A DNA stretch of 64,000 bases from Legionella spiritensis (GCF_900186965.1 NZ_LT906457.1:3250501-3314500), one strand, 5' to 3'. Positions 27,487-37,156 are shown, numbered from the stretch's first letter. Notes: generated by a model from the letters alone, not told the origin. Numbers and translations are program-made.

Positions 27487-28644
27487 ATGCAGCAACAAAA
27501 ATCGATTTTCATCTATGGTTTTGCCATTTTCGCCATGTTTTTTGGCTCCGGAAATCTGGTCTTTCCCTTGCAGATTGGCTACGCGTCCGGTACAGGCTGG
27601 ATTTATGGGTTTATAGGTCTGCTGTTGACCGGTATTTGCCTGCCATTGATGGGATTGTTCGTGATCAAGTTACATCAGGGCAACTACCGCTCCTTTTTTA
27701 ACGAAGCGGGATCGTTCGCAGGCGTGTTTCTACCACTGGTTTTACTTTCCCTGCTCGGCTCGTTTGGTGTCGTTCCCCGTTGTATTACCGTCGCTTACGG
27801 CAGCGTCAGTTATTTACTGCCGCAAATTCCTCTGGGGCTATTCAGTCTGCTCTTTTGCATCGTCACCTTTTTCTGCTGCATTAATGATCGGATCATGATC
27901 AACGTATTAGGAAAATGGATGAGCCCGATTCTTCTGCTTATCCTGATGGTCTTGATTGGCATGGCCATTTTCAAGGCGCCAGTGACCACCACTGGAATCA
28001 AGCCTTACGCCTCCTTATCAAACGGGTTTTTCTCCGGTTATCAAACCATGGACTTATTTGCAGCGTTTTTCTTCTCCGCGCTGATCTTTAATCAAATCCA
28101 GCAGCAACTACAAAACGCCAGCCACAAGGACGTTATCCGCTACGCACTCAAACCCAGCCTTTTGGGAGCAGGACTGCTGGCTTTGGTGTATTATGGCTTT
28201 GTTTTTCTGGGCGCGCATTACGCGCCCATGCTGCAAGGCGTCAAACCCGAACTGATGCTCCCGGCTATTGCCGTAAATACGTTCGGAAACCAGGCCACCC
28301 TGTTAATGGGTCTTGCCATGCTGTTTTCCTGCCTGACAACGGCTGTTGCCTTAAATAACCTCTTCGCGCGTTACCTGCAGTCGTCCCTGAAGATGAGCGA
28401 GCGTCAGTTCTATCTTATTCTTGCTGGCACAACGGGCATTTCCTTTATTATCTCCCTGCTCGATTTCAAAGGCATCGGCGCGTTTTTAGCGCCGATATTG
28501 CAGATCACCTATCCGGGCATTATCGCCTTGACGATCATGGGATTAATCATGCGAAAACACCGCCGCTTAAAAATGGCAGTGTTTTATCTGATTACATTAT
28601 TTGTTGCCATCGCCTCGCTGGCGATGACGTCTACCTCAAGTTAA
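27487..28644 (+). CDS. brnQ: Branched-chain amino acid transporter BrnQ
   Basis: A cation-coupled importer of leucine, isoleucine and valine in the inner membrane. The 385-residue product has about eleven to twelve helices and the family hallmark MFFGSGNLVFPLQIG at residues 17-31. It is slightly shorter than the E. coli protein at the C-terminus. Branched-chain amino acids are important carbon sources for Legionella. It is transcribed alone; no nearby gene looks coupled. Confidence 0.92.
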   Translation: MQQQKSIFIYGFAIFAMFFGSGNLVFPLQIGYASGTGWIYGFIGLLLTGICLPLMGLFVIKLHQGNYRSFFNEAGSFAGVFLPLVLLSLLGSFGVVPRCITVAYGSVSYLLPQIPLGLFSLLFCIVTFFCCINDRIMINVLGKWMSPILLLILMVLIGMAIFKAPVTTTGIKPYASLSNGFFSGYQTMDLFAAFFFSALIFNQIQQQLQNASHKDVIRYALKPSLLGAGLLALVYYGFVFLGAHYAPMLQGVKPELMLPAIAVNTFGNQATLLMGLAMLFSCLTTAVALNNLFARYLQSSLKMSERQFYLILAGTTGISFIISLLDFKGIGAFLAPILQITYPGIIALTIMGLIMRKHRRLKMAVFYLITLFVAIASLAMTSTSS

Positions 28645-28728
28645 GGCCCATGCAGGGCAATCCCCACCCGGATCCCCTGACAATGTGCACTGGCCATTAA
28701 CAATATTGTCCCTGCCGTTGATTACATG

Positions 28729-28748
28729 CTTAATATTTTGTTAATATA
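28729..28748 (+). promoter_or_regulatory. PmrA-like tandem box upstream of the 1094-aa gene
   Basis: CTTAATATT-TT-GTTAATATA is two direct 9-mers separated by two bases. It matches the described Legionella PmrA element cTTAATatT-N2-cTTAATatT at all but two positions. A TATAAAAT sequence at 28767-28774 is correctly placed as the -10, so the box would sit over the -35 region, as in known PmrA-activated effector genes. The start codon is at 28819. Confidence 0.75.
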
Positions 28749-28818
28749 AAAAAAATATACTAAGTGTATAAAATATTTATATTGCTTCACTCAGCCAACC
28801 TGTTGCAGGTTACAAATT

Positions 28819-31800
28819 ATGAACATCTTCGAGGCATTAAACATTCTGCGAAACGACCTTGCAGAAATTAATAACGGAAAACTTCCTGTCACAACAATGG
28901 AAGGGCTGGATGACGCGTCTCAATCCCAACAGAATTTCTTTAATAAGGATTTATTCCCCGCGGACCTTCCGCTTCCCGATGATATGGTCAGCGATGAGGA
29001 ACGGCAAGATTATTCGAATAAAGTGTTGCAGGCTATCTGGAATATTGCGGCTCATACCTCAAAAGGTTATTGGAAAGCCGTTCTAAATTTCACTGAAATC
29101 AAGAAATCATTTATCTACCTGGATAAAAAAACCTGGGTACCCAAAATTATTGATGAACGAACATATTTAGTAGGCAAAGCCCTGCAAACCTTTTTTGAAA
29201 ATGCTGTAAATGACGAAAATCTGGCCATTATCCCTGTGAAGGACGTGCGAGACGATCTCCGAAAAAACTTGCGGGGTATGGAAAGCGTACTAAACCAGCG
29301 AATAACCACCTATGAAATGCACCACGAGAATGTACTGAAAAAAAGTCGTGAGGCGTTGCTGGTGAAAAAAGAAAGGCTTCGCATATGGCATGAAGAACAC
29401 GGTAAATTTATCGGTAAACTAGACGAACTGGAGCAATTTGTCCAGGAAAACGGCAGGATCATGAATAGCTGGTTTCGTGGCGATGATGTTGCAAGCCTGA
29501 AACAACGAGCACGCCTGACCGACACTCTCCGAAAGGAACTGCAAGAGGCAGCAACAACCTTCGCTGAATTTAACAGTCGCTGGCATGAGGAAAATACAGT
29601 CCTGGACCTGCCTGATGAAATTCCCGTTTCCAGGTTCATCCTCAACCTGGAGAGTGGAAAGGACGATCCGCTGCAATTATGGCTTGAACTTTTTAATCAC
29701 GATTGTGATAACCTCCCTTCTGAAAAAATCAGCGGGGCGCTTGAAGATACCTGGCAGGATGGAAACAAAGACACGGCCGATCTTGAGGATAATATCTATC
29801 TCATGATACTGAACCAGCACAGTTCATTATTTCCTGCCATCATAGAAGCCACGGACGAATTGGCAACATTTAAGGAAGCATTACAAAAGCACGCCGAAAT
29901 GCTCCTCGACAAGGAAATGCCCGTTCTCGCCTTTGTCGATTATGAAACAGATGAATACCACATCACTTTATCGGAAGATCCTGATCCGATAGAGCGTCTG
30001 GAAGACAATATCCGGATTTATGATAAAAAAATTGAAGTGATGCAACGTCATCAGCAGCAATTGATTCTCTTCAAAAGAACGGTGGATACTGATTTCGAGA
30101 GCAATAACCCGCTGCCTTCCTCCGAGAATGAACATTTGAAAGGAAAACGTCATTTCGAGTTTGCCCGTACAGAAACCAGACAAACGGTATTGGAAACGAT
30201 TTCTCAACGGATAGAGTTAACCCAACGACTCATCGACCGTGCGTCTTTGGAAAAGAACGACCTTGAGGATACGTTGTCAAGATATTCCGCCAGCAAGAGA
30301 CAGGACATGCGGCAACAAGCCGAAGCTCGTGTGCGCAGAGCCTTTAACAATATGCATGATAAATCCGGAAAAACAGAGGCTCAGGCAAACCATGCGTACA
30401 CCCAATTCATGCGGATGTATAACCCCGCGGTTAAACGCATCGAAGCGGCAACCATGGGAATCAGTACCCATGGACATTCACTTGACCAACTGGAGAAGAA
30501 GGGCAAGGAACGGCGAGAATTTCTGGCAACCGCTTATAAGGCGTTACAGGATTACCGGGATATTATCAATTCTCATCAAGGTCTTTACATACCCGCCGCA
30601 TTAATCCCCAAAGAGCCATTGAAAGCCTTTCTGGAATGCAACGACGGCATCGGAGAGTTCATTGATGACGTCTATGAAACCGAACGGGAAGCCAGCGGCT
30701 GGGGCGGTTTTAACCGGGCTAATTTCAGCAATAAACTCAATCATTACACTTCCATCATTGGCCCTAGCGAATTTGACTGGGATTTGGATACCATTCTTGA
30801 GTACGTTGATGAAAAAATCTCGCTGATCGAGTTTGAATTGCAGACGGATATCCGCTTAAGTGACATCCACGGCAAACCGAATGTGGCTTTGCTAAAAAAA
30901 GATCACCTCTGGCAGCTACAAATGGAATATCAATCTGTCCAAAAGAAAAAAGACCAGTTTGCGAACCAGTTAGAGCAGGAAGAACCACGCGAGCAATGGG
31001 AACGCCAAAAAATGGGACTGGAGCAACGCAAGGCGTGGGCGACACTGCAATATCGACTGGATAAAACCGATCATCAACTGGCCATGATAGCACTTGATTA
31101 CCTGAGGCTGGATCATAAATTACTAGCCCGCCAGGAAGCACAAGACGAGTTAACAGAGATTGTGGAAAACCTCGCGAGTAAAAATCCCGAGGATGCACTG
31201 GCCTTTTACGAAGAGCAAAAAGAACGAATCAATACCCTGCAAGCCCATGCGCTCCTGGCAGCCCGTACTGATTACAGGGACAAAACGGACGAGGAACTGG
31301 AAAAAAGTACCGGATGGTCACTCAATAGCCTGCAAAAGGAACTGGAAACGCTGGAAAAGCTGGTAAAAGACGTTAACGAGCCATCAGAGGAACAGCTAGC
31401 CAAACAGAAACGATTGCAGAAGGAATACCGCCAGCTTTCCGATAAACAGAAGCACTTGAAGACATCGCGACAGGAGCTGAACTCCTCCGCCAGCAAAACA
31501 ATCGTGAAACTTGAGAGTATCCTGGAAGAAGCAGGACAATCCATCGCGCGTCAACCATCAGAAGCTGAAAGCCCGGTACTACGACCCGAGTTGGAAATGG
31601 AGATTGAGGAGATCGAGCCCATCCATGAACACGCCTCACAAACATTCCAGGAAAAAACGGATGCCATAGCCACCCATTATTTCAGCTATGAAGAAAATTC
31701 TTTTAATGACTACTTGCAAAAACGTGCCGCAACGTTCTGGCTGAAAGATTTCTTCAGCCATTTGCTCGCCATGGGTCTGGGTTGTTTGGGTTATAAAACC

Positions 31801-32103
31801 GATGCCCAGGAAAGGGCGGAATATATTGACGAGCTAAATGACGCTTTCACAGACTATAGGGAGGCTCCGGATGGTATTAAGGCTCTGGAACATGTACGCG
31901 GTGAAACAACCAACAAGAAGTACCTGCTGAACCTTATTGACTATGGATTAAGCCATTTTTCATCCAGAACCGAACCCGGAGAAGAGGGTTATGAAGCGTC
32001 GCTTGCTAGTAAGCTAACGGCATTTAAGACAGATATGGAAGAAGCAGACAAGCTATTTCCCCGCCCTGAAATGGAGGAAGTGGAAGCGTTCAGTTTTCAC
32101 TAA
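28819..32103 (+). CDS. Large coiled-coil protein, probable Dot/Icm effector (1094 aa)
   Basis: Not recognised by name. The protein is almost wholly charged helix with several coiled-coil stretches (about residues 170-215, 385-420, 460-500, 725-790, 830-925). A short hydrophobic stretch near residues 975-995 (FWLKDFFSHLLAMGLGCLGY) follows. The C-terminus, EMEEVEAFSFH, is a glutamate-rich block ending in hydrophobic residues, which is the described Dot/Icm translocation signal. A PmrA-like box lies in its promoter. Together these make it the best-supported effector in the window. Its layout recalls the SidH/SdhA class of large coiled-coil effectors, but I claim no homology. Confidence 0.78.
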   Translation: MNIFEALNILRNDLAEINNGKLPVTTMEGLDDASQSQQNFFNKDLFPADLPLPDDMVSDEERQDYSNKVLQAIWNIAAHTSKGYWKAVLNFTEIKKSFIYLDKKTWVPKIIDERTYLVGKALQTFFENAVNDENLAIIPVKDVRDDLRKNLRGMESVLNQRITTYEMHHENVLKKSREALLVKKERLRIWHEEHGKFIGKLDELEQFVQENGRIMNSWFRGDDVASLKQRARLTDTLRKELQEAATTFAEFNSRWHEENTVLDLPDEIPVSRFILNLESGKDDPLQLWLELFNHDCDNLPSEKISGALEDTWQDGNKDTADLEDNIYLMILNQHSSLFPAIIEATDELATFKEALQKHAEMLLDKEMPVLAFVDYETDEYHITLSEDPDPIERLEDNIRIYDKKIEVMQRHQQQLILFKRTVDTDFESNNPLPSSENEHLKGKRHFEFARTETRQTVLETISQRIELTQRLIDRASLEKNDLEDTLSRYSASKRQDMRQQAEARVRRAFNNMHDKSGKTEAQANHAYTQFMRMYNPAVKRIEAATMGISTHGHSLDQLEKKGKERREFLATAYKALQDYRDIINSHQGLYIPAALIPKEPLKAFLECNDGIGEFIDDVYETEREASGWGGFNRANFSNKLNHYTSIIGPSEFDWDLDTILEYVDEKISLIEFELQTDIRLSDIHGKPNVALLKKDHLWQLQMEYQSVQKKKDQFANQLEQEEPREQWERQKMGLEQRKAWATLQYRLDKTDHQLAMIALDYLRLDHKLLARQEAQDELTEIVENLASKNPEDALAFYEEQKERINTLQAHALLAARTDYRDKTDEELEKSTGWSLNSLQKELETLEKLVKDVNEPSEEQLAKQKRLQKEYRQLSDKQKHLKTSRQELNSSASKTIVKLESILEEAGQSIARQPSEAESPVLRPELEMEIEEIEPIHEHASQTFQEKTDAIATHYFSYEENSFNDYLQKRAATFWLKDFFSHLLAMGLGCLGYKTDAQERAEYIDELNDAFTDYREAPDGIKALEHVRGETTNKKYLLNLIDYGLSHFSSRTEPGEEGYEASLASKLTAFKTDMEEADKLFPRPEMEEVEAFSFH

Positions 32104-32233
32104 ACCCGCCATGGATTGGGTTCTCGGCCAATCATAAAGCAAAATAACAGCCAATGGCGTAATGCTCTGGGCGCAAGCGCTCTAATCTGCTAAAATCAGC
32201 TACCCTGTTTGACCGTTACTTAAAGAGTGGTAA

Positions 32234-32749
32234 ATGAAATTAAAACATTTTCTTTTTATTGCAGGGATTATGTTATCAGGATACTCCATGGCGGCTAGTG
32301 ATAAAACAATTTACGGGTACGTTGAAAAAGCCACGCTGGTTGACAAAAACCTGACTTTGTCCGCGAAACTGGACACCGGTGCCAAATCCGCATCGTTAAG
32401 CGCCATCAATATTCAGGAAATTGAAAAAGACGGCAAGACTTATCTACGCTTCATCGTTCCCAGCAAAAGCGGCGACGTTGAATTTGTTTCCGAATACGTC
32501 GGGCGGGTAAAAATCAAAGTCCGGGCAGGAGAGAGGCCGACCGGCGATTTCAAGGCCAAACCCATTAAACGGCCGGTAGTCATGATGCGGATCCGTATTG
32601 GGAGCAAGGAACATATGATTCCGGTTAACCTGACCAACCGCAAGCGTTTTAATTATCCGTTATTGCTTGGCCGTGACGCCATCAAAACCTTTGACGGCTT
32701 GATTGATCCCGGTATGGCCTTCACCATAAAAAATCAAACCGTGGAATAA
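32234..32749 (+). CDS. Retropepsin-like aspartic protease ('ATP-dependent zinc protease' family, PF05618)
   Basis: A 171-residue protein with a signal peptide (LFIAGIMLSGYSMA), placing it in the periplasm. The catalytic motif D47-T-G-A-K-S of a retropepsin-like monomer is followed by KRPVVMMRIRIG and LLGRDAIKTFDG, the two other conserved blocks of the family. The historic name 'ATP-dependent zinc protease' is misleading, since no ATPase or zinc motif is present. It is the first gene of a tight three-gene operon, one base before the next ATG. Confidence 0.9.
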   Translation: MKLKHFLFIAGIMLSGYSMAASDKTIYGYVEKATLVDKNLTLSAKLDTGAKSASLSAINIQEIEKDGKTYLRFIVPSKSGDVEFVSEYVGRVKIKVRAGERPTGDFKAKPIKRPVVMMRIRIGSKEHMIPVNLTNRKRFNYPLLLGRDAIKTFDGLIDPGMAFTIKNQTVE

Positions 32750-32750
32750 C

Positions 32751-34274
32751 ATGAAATCGACTAAAAACCACGTCTATGGCTTGATTATCACCTTGTTCGT
32801 CATGGGCATGGGTATTTTTTTCTATCGCCACCTGGTTCTGGACGTACCGTTAACCGACACGGAAACCGTCAACAGCTGGATGATAGAAGCCAATCTGAAA
32901 TTCACCGCCGATCGCAATACCCCGGTGAAGGCAAGCTTTACCATTCCCTATATGCCCCCTTATTACGCCATTCTGGATGAGTATTTCATCTCTCATAATT
33001 ATGGCGTCACGACCAATCTGAGCGGATACAACCGCCAGACCGTCTGGTCACTGCGTCGCGCCAGCGGGGCGCAATCGCTCTATTACCGCGCCATTTTCAG
33101 GGAAACGGACAGCAACGAATCCTCTTTATCCAAACCACCGGTCGTCAAAGTCCAGCCATTGGAAGAGAACCAGAAATCAGCCGTGGAAGCCATTACCAAT
33201 CTGGTACGGCAATCGTCGGCCGACATTCAGACCTTTGCCCAGGCAACCATCCGGGAATTGAATAAGAAAGACGGCAACGCCAAACTGCTGGTGGGTTCGG
33301 ATTACGACGATGATAATATTATCAAAGCGGCGATTACCGTTTTGAATCAGGCGAAAATTTACGCCATGCCGGTCAAGGGCATTACCTTAAGCCAGCAAAG
33401 CAAGGCTGATTTCAAATCCTATCTCATCGTTTATAACGACAAGGACTGGATTTACATCAATCCGCGCACAGGCGGTGCCGGGTTTCCCAAAAATTTTCTG
33501 GTCTGGCAATATGGTTTCGATCCGGTCTTTGATGTCACCGGTGCGAAAAAACCGGTATTTAATCTGACGGTATCGCCCACCCCCATCAATGCCCTGAGCA
33601 TTGCCAAGGCACGAGGCTTGCAGGACGACTCCCAATTGTTGCGCTTTTCGTTACTGCAATTACCCGTTCAGGTTCAGGAAACCTATAAAATACTGCTCAC
33701 CGTGCCTATAGGCGCCTTCATTATTCTATTGCTGAGAAATTTTGTCGGCCTTAAAACCTTTGGCACCTTTATGCCGGTTCTGATTGCGCTGGCCTTTCGT
33801 GAAACTCGTGTTATCTGGGGCATCACCCTGTTTACATTCATAGTCTCATTCGGATTACTGGCTCGTTTTTATCTTGACCAGTTGCGTCTTTTACTGGTTC
33901 CAAGACTGGCCGCCATCCTGACCGTGGTGATTCTTTTAATGATTTTTATCAGCGTAATGAGTCAGAACCTGGGGCTGGAATTCGGCCTGTCGGTCGCACT
34001 ATTCCCCATGGTCATTTTAACGATGACCATTGAGCGGATGTGTATCACCTGGGATGAGCGCGGCCCCCGTGAAGCCATTCTGGCGGGAATAGGCAGCCTG
34101 GTGGCGGCTGTTATTGCCTTTGGAGCCATGAACTACGCGCCCGCCCAATACCTGTTGTTCGCATTTCCGGAATTGTTACTGGTTCTTCTGGCGCTCATTA
34201 TCTGGTTCGGACAATACCGCGGGTATCGCCTGTCCGAGCTTGCGCGCTTTAAAAGTCTGACCGGTGATAAATGA
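32751..34274 (+). CDS. Inactive transglutaminase fused to seven transmembrane helices
   Basis: A 507-residue protein matching the family 'inactive transglutaminase fused to 7 TM helices'. An N-terminal helix (residues 8-28) is followed by a periplasmic region of about 275 residues with the transglutaminase-like core, then seven hydrophobic helices from about residue 310 to 490. In the core no cysteine is present where the nucleophile should be (AAITVLNQAKIYAMPVKG); the only clear cysteine is in the membrane part. The domain therefore probably binds, rather than modifies, a peptide. Its stop codon overlaps the next start as ATGA. Confidence 0.9.
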   Translation: MKSTKNHVYGLIITLFVMGMGIFFYRHLVLDVPLTDTETVNSWMIEANLKFTADRNTPVKASFTIPYMPPYYAILDEYFISHNYGVTTNLSGYNRQTVWSLRRASGAQSLYYRAIFRETDSNESSLSKPPVVKVQPLEENQKSAVEAITNLVRQSSADIQTFAQATIRELNKKDGNAKLLVGSDYDDDNIIKAAITVLNQAKIYAMPVKGITLSQQSKADFKSYLIVYNDKDWIYINPRTGGAGFPKNFLVWQYGFDPVFDVTGAKKPVFNLTVSPTPINALSIAKARGLQDDSQLLRFSLLQLPVQVQETYKILLTVPIGAFIILLLRNFVGLKTFGTFMPVLIALAFRETRVIWGITLFTFIVSFGLLARFYLDQLRLLLVPRLAAILTVVILLMIFISVMSQNLGLEFGLSVALFPMVILTMTIERMCITWDERGPREAILAGIGSLVAAVIAFGAMNYAPAQYLLFAFPELLLVLLALIIWFGQYRGYRLSELARFKSLTGDK

Positions 34275-35218
34275 TGCTCAAGACCTTTCGCCGTCTTAAG
34301 GAGCGTGGCATCCTAAGCATCAATCAGCGCAACAGCGATTTTGTTTTACGCTACAATAAACGCAAACTGTATCCCCTGGTTGATGACAAATTAAAAACAA
34401 AACAGTTGGCGGAAGCCGCCGGCATTGCCGTACCGAAACTGTATGAAGTCATCGAAAACGAGCATCAGATCAAGCAAATCGATCAAATCCTTCTTCCCTA
34501 TAAGGATTTTGTCGTGAAACCGGCGCATGGAGCGGGGGGCGACGGGATTCTGGTCTTTACCGATCGAGTCTTTGGCCGATATCGCCAGATTAACGGAAAG
34601 TTGCTCACAGGCCAGGAGCTTGGCTATCATCTTTCCTGCCTGCTGGCCGGCGCTTACAGCCTGGGAGGGTATAACGACTATGCCATTATTGAGCATCGCG
34701 TCATCGTTGACCCGGTCTTTAGGGAAGTGAGCTATGAAGGGATCCCAGACATTCGGGTCATCACCTTACTGGGCTATCCCGCTATGGCTATGGTGCGGTT
34801 ACCGACCCGCATGTCCGGCGGCAAAGCCAATCTCCATCAGGGCGCTATCGGCGTGGGAATCAATCTGGCAACCGGTAAAACCCTGGGGGGCGTGTTTCAT
34901 AATGACATGATTGATTATCATCCGGATACCCTTAATCCCATCGTTGACATCACCGTACCTTACTGGGATAAAATTCTGGAAATCGCCGCCAGTTGTTATG
35001 AATTAACCGGCCTGGGTTATCTTGGTGTTGATATTGTTCTGGACAAGGAACAAGGCCCCATGATGCTGGAACTCAATGCCCGACCCGGCCTCAACATTCA
35101 AATTGCCAATCGGGAAGGCGGTGTACAACGCTACCGCGAAATAGAAAAACACGCCGCATTGGGAAAAGCCTCCGTAAAAGACAGGGTCGCGTTCAGTAAG
35201 GAGCATTTCGCCCGCTAG
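34271..35218 (+). CDS. Alpha-L-glutamate ligase-like ATP-grasp protein
   Basis: A 315-residue cytosolic ATP-grasp amidoligase of the RimK/glutathione-synthetase group. Visible blocks are KDFVVKPAHGAGGDGI (ATP lysine and glycine-rich loop), RVITLLGYPAMAMVRLPT, GAIGVGINLATG and MLELNARPGLNIQIANREG (metal-binding Glu and Asn). Such enzymes add amino acids to a peptide or other carboxylate. With the periplasmic protease and membrane sensor it forms the conserved amidoligase operon, whose product is unknown. It begins in the ATGA overlap with the previous gene and is followed by a hairpin (35244-35279). Confidence 0.9.
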   Translation: MMLKTFRRLKERGILSINQRNSDFVLRYNKRKLYPLVDDKLKTKQLAEAAGIAVPKLYEVIENEHQIKQIDQILLPYKDFVVKPAHGAGGDGILVFTDRVFGRYRQINGKLLTGQELGYHLSCLLAGAYSLGGYNDYAIIEHRVIVDPVFREVSYEGIPDIRVITLLGYPAMAMVRLPTRMSGGKANLHQGAIGVGINLATGKTLGGVFHNDMIDYHPDTLNPIVDITVPYWDKILEIAASCYELTGLGYLGVDIVLDKEQGPMMLELNARPGLNIQIANREGGVQRYREIEKHAALGKASVKDRVAFSKEHFAR

Positions 35219-35518
35219 GTTCTGCGCACTTATCTTTTATCGGCTACAAAAAGGTGTGTGATTTGTCCCTTTTTTGTAGTGTTTCCTGTAGCCCGCCATG
35301 AAAGCGAAGCCGAAATGCGGGATAACGCTCATACAGGGACTCACCGGCTGTCCCGACATGAAACAGCAATACGGCAGCAAGCCTCCTTTTTGTTCAACAA
35401 GCCCTGGACAACCCATCAAACCACACAAAATTATAATGAAAAACGATATTTAATTATTGCAAAACAATAATTTTTTTCTTATGCTATCCGAAAAACAACA
35501 AACGAGGTGTCTATTATC
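35219..35518. other. Intergenic region with hairpin and REP-like repeat
   Basis: An imperfect hairpin, CTACAAAAAGG paired to CCTTTTTTGTAG (35244-35279), lies just after the amidoligase gene and could terminate the operon. It is followed by copy one of a REP-like repeat (35286-35395). The AT-rich end (35460-35490) is the likely promoter of the DUF2975 gene. Confidence 0.5.
35286..35395. repeat. REP-like repeat, copy 1
   Basis: The first 41 bases (beginning CTGTAGCCCGCCATGAA) match 40285-40325 at 39 of 41 positions, and the end (GCAATACGGCAGCAAGCCTCC) matches a segment near 40373-40395 with a few changes; the middle differs. The CCCG-CAT...ATG-CGGG pair inside the first part can form a hairpin. 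No coding potential. Confidence 0.8.
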
Positions 35519-36061
35519 ATGAATAAAATACAACGCTTAAGCCGCCTGCTGCACCTGTTTTTTAAATCGCTGTGCTGGCTCATTCCGGCCGTTATGGCCT
35601 ACCTTATTTTTTTTAACATGGAAGCCATGATCCATTATGGCATGTTTGATAAAATTCTTTCCGCTTCCCGCATACAAGCGACGGACTATTCGATGCTTCA
35701 ACGGGCTATTCTCTTCCTGATTCAGGCCATTCCGCTTTCTATCACCGTATTTATTTGCCATAAGCTTGCCCGACTCTTCCGTTTGTATGAGCAAGGGTGC
35801 TTGTTTGAGGTGGAAAATATCCGAATTATCAGGCAAATCAGCCTGTTTATGATCACGGGAGAGCTTATCCATCTTGTCCTGTATCAACCATTGATAACAG
35901 CGGCGCTAAGCTTTAATAATCCGCCGGGACAACGATTTATAAGTATTACGTTCGGAGAAGCAAACGCCAGTACCCTGATGACCGCTATAATTATTCTGCT
36001 GGCTTCCTGGATAGTTAAAGAGGCGTATCAATTAAAAGCCGATGCCCAATTAACCATATAA
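35519..36061 (+). CDS. DUF2975 membrane protein
   Basis: A 180-residue inner-membrane protein with about four helices (residues about 15-33, 60-85, 108-130, 145-165) and the DUF2975 layout, including the LFRLYEQGCLFEVENIRIIRQI-type loop. Function is unknown; the family is almost always encoded beside a small YozG-type helix-turn-helix protein, as here. I prefer the ATG at 35519 (GAGG eleven bases upstream) over a GTG at 35507. The next gene starts ten bases after its stop. Confidence 0.85.
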   Translation: MNKIQRLSRLLHLFFKSLCWLIPAVMAYLIFFNMEAMIHYGMFDKILSASRIQATDYSMLQRAILFLIQAIPLSITVFICHKLARLFRLYEQGCLFEVENIRIIRQISLFMITGELIHLVLYQPLITAALSFNNPPGQRFISITFGEANASTLMTAIIILLASWIVKEAYQLKADAQLTI

Positions 36062-36071
36062 GGAAACGTCT

Positions 36072-36293
36072 GTGTCTATTATTATTAATCTGGATGTCAT
36101 GATGGCCAGGCGCAAATGTCGTCTAAAGGATTTGGCGGAGGCGGTAGGGATCACCGAAGCCAATTTGTCTATTCTAAAAAACGGTAAGGCAAAAGCCATT
36201 CGATTTGCGACACTTGAAGCAATCTGCCGCTATTTGCAGTGCCAGCCCGGCAATATTATAGAATATCGCGCCGAAGACAGCCCAACAACCTGA
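36072..36293 (+). CDS. Small Cro/XRE helix-turn-helix regulator (YozG-like)
   Basis: A 73-residue single-domain DNA-binding protein: INLDVMMARRKCRLKDLAEAVGITEANLSILKNGKAKAIRF shows the helix-turn-helix with the recognition helix ITEANLSILKNG. This is the usual partner of DUF2975 proteins and probably controls the two-gene unit itself. Start is GTG with AGGAAAC upstream. The membrane partner may modulate it, but this is inferred from gene pairing. Confidence 0.9.
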   Translation: MSIIINLDVMMARRKCRLKDLAEAVGITEANLSILKNGKAKAIRFATLEAICRYLQCQPGNIIEYRAEDSPTT

Positions 36294-36337
36294 TTGTGAA
36301 TCAGGTACCAGGTTCCGTGCCTACGTATCGAGTCACC

Positions 36338-37156
36338 TTACGGCCTGAGGCCGGGAACGGCAAACCGTTTCCGGTCTTGTAACCGCAGCGCAATCAGCTC
36401 CCCGCCCCACAAACAGCCGCCATCAATAGCATGAATACGCGGATCCGGACATTGCCCCTGCAAGGCAGCCCAATGGCCAAACACAACATCGGCGGAAACA
36501 GATAATCGCCCGGGAACGGCAAACCAGGGCATTAAGCCGGGTGGCGCCTTGGCGATAGTACCTTTGTAATTCAGGATCAGACGGCCCTGAACATCGCAAA
36601 AGCGCATGCGGGTAAAATAATTGGTTATCACTCGCAACCGATCCATTCCGGCTAAATCGTCAGACCACACATCCGGATGATTGCCGTACATATGGGAAAA
36701 AAATTCTCGATAGTCTGGCCCGGCTATCGCTTGCTCCAGCTCCCGGGCATGGCGCCTCGCCTGTTTGAGATCCCACATGGGAGCAATCCCGGCATGACAC
36801 ATAACCACGTTCAATGTTTCATCGTAATGAAGTATGGACTGATTTCGTAGCCAATGCCCCAATTCCTCCCCATCTTCGGCTATCAGAATATCATGCAGGG
36901 TATCGTCTTCGTTGTTTTTGACCGGCTCACCGAAAAGCGTACTTAATAAATGCAAATCATGATTGCCAAGTGTGATGCGGGGAGGCACGGGAAGGGCTTT
37001 GATCAATCGCAAGACCTGCAGTGACTGAGGGCCACGATTCACCAAATCACCGACAAACCACAAGCGATCGCGATGCTCGTTAAACCGGATCTGCTCCAGA
37101 AGACGGACAAGCGGCTCATAACATCCCTGTACATCACCGATGGCGTAATCAGACAC
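36338..37156 (-). CDS. apaH: Diadenosine tetraphosphatase (symmetrical)
   Basis: ApaH splits Ap4A into two ADP and also removes Np4 caps from RNA. The 272-residue calcineurin-fold phosphatase shows [10 protein letters not shown] (metal Asp and His, residues 8-17), [22 protein letters not shown] and [10 protein letters not shown] chose the GTG at 37156 because the family N-terminus ([10 protein letters not shown]) starts there and GGAG lies nine bases upstream; the 25 upstream codons overlap the preceding gene and look non-conserved. It overlaps the TraI-like gene by eight bases. The usual apaG neighbour is missing. Confidence 0.94.
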   Translation of the reverse strand: MSDYAIGDVQGCYEPLVRLLEQIRFNEHRDRLWFVGDLVNRGPQSLQVLRLIKALPVPPRITLGNHDLHLLSTLFGEPVKNNEDDTLHDILIAEDGEELGHWLRNQSILHYDETLNVVMCHAGIAPMWDLKQARRHARELEQAIAGPDYREFFSHMYGNHPDVWSDDLAGMDRLRVITNYFTRMRFCDVQGRLILNYKGTIAKAPPGLMPWFAVPGRLSVSADVVFGHWAALQGQCPDPRIHAIDGGCLWGGELIALRLQDRKRFAVPGLRP

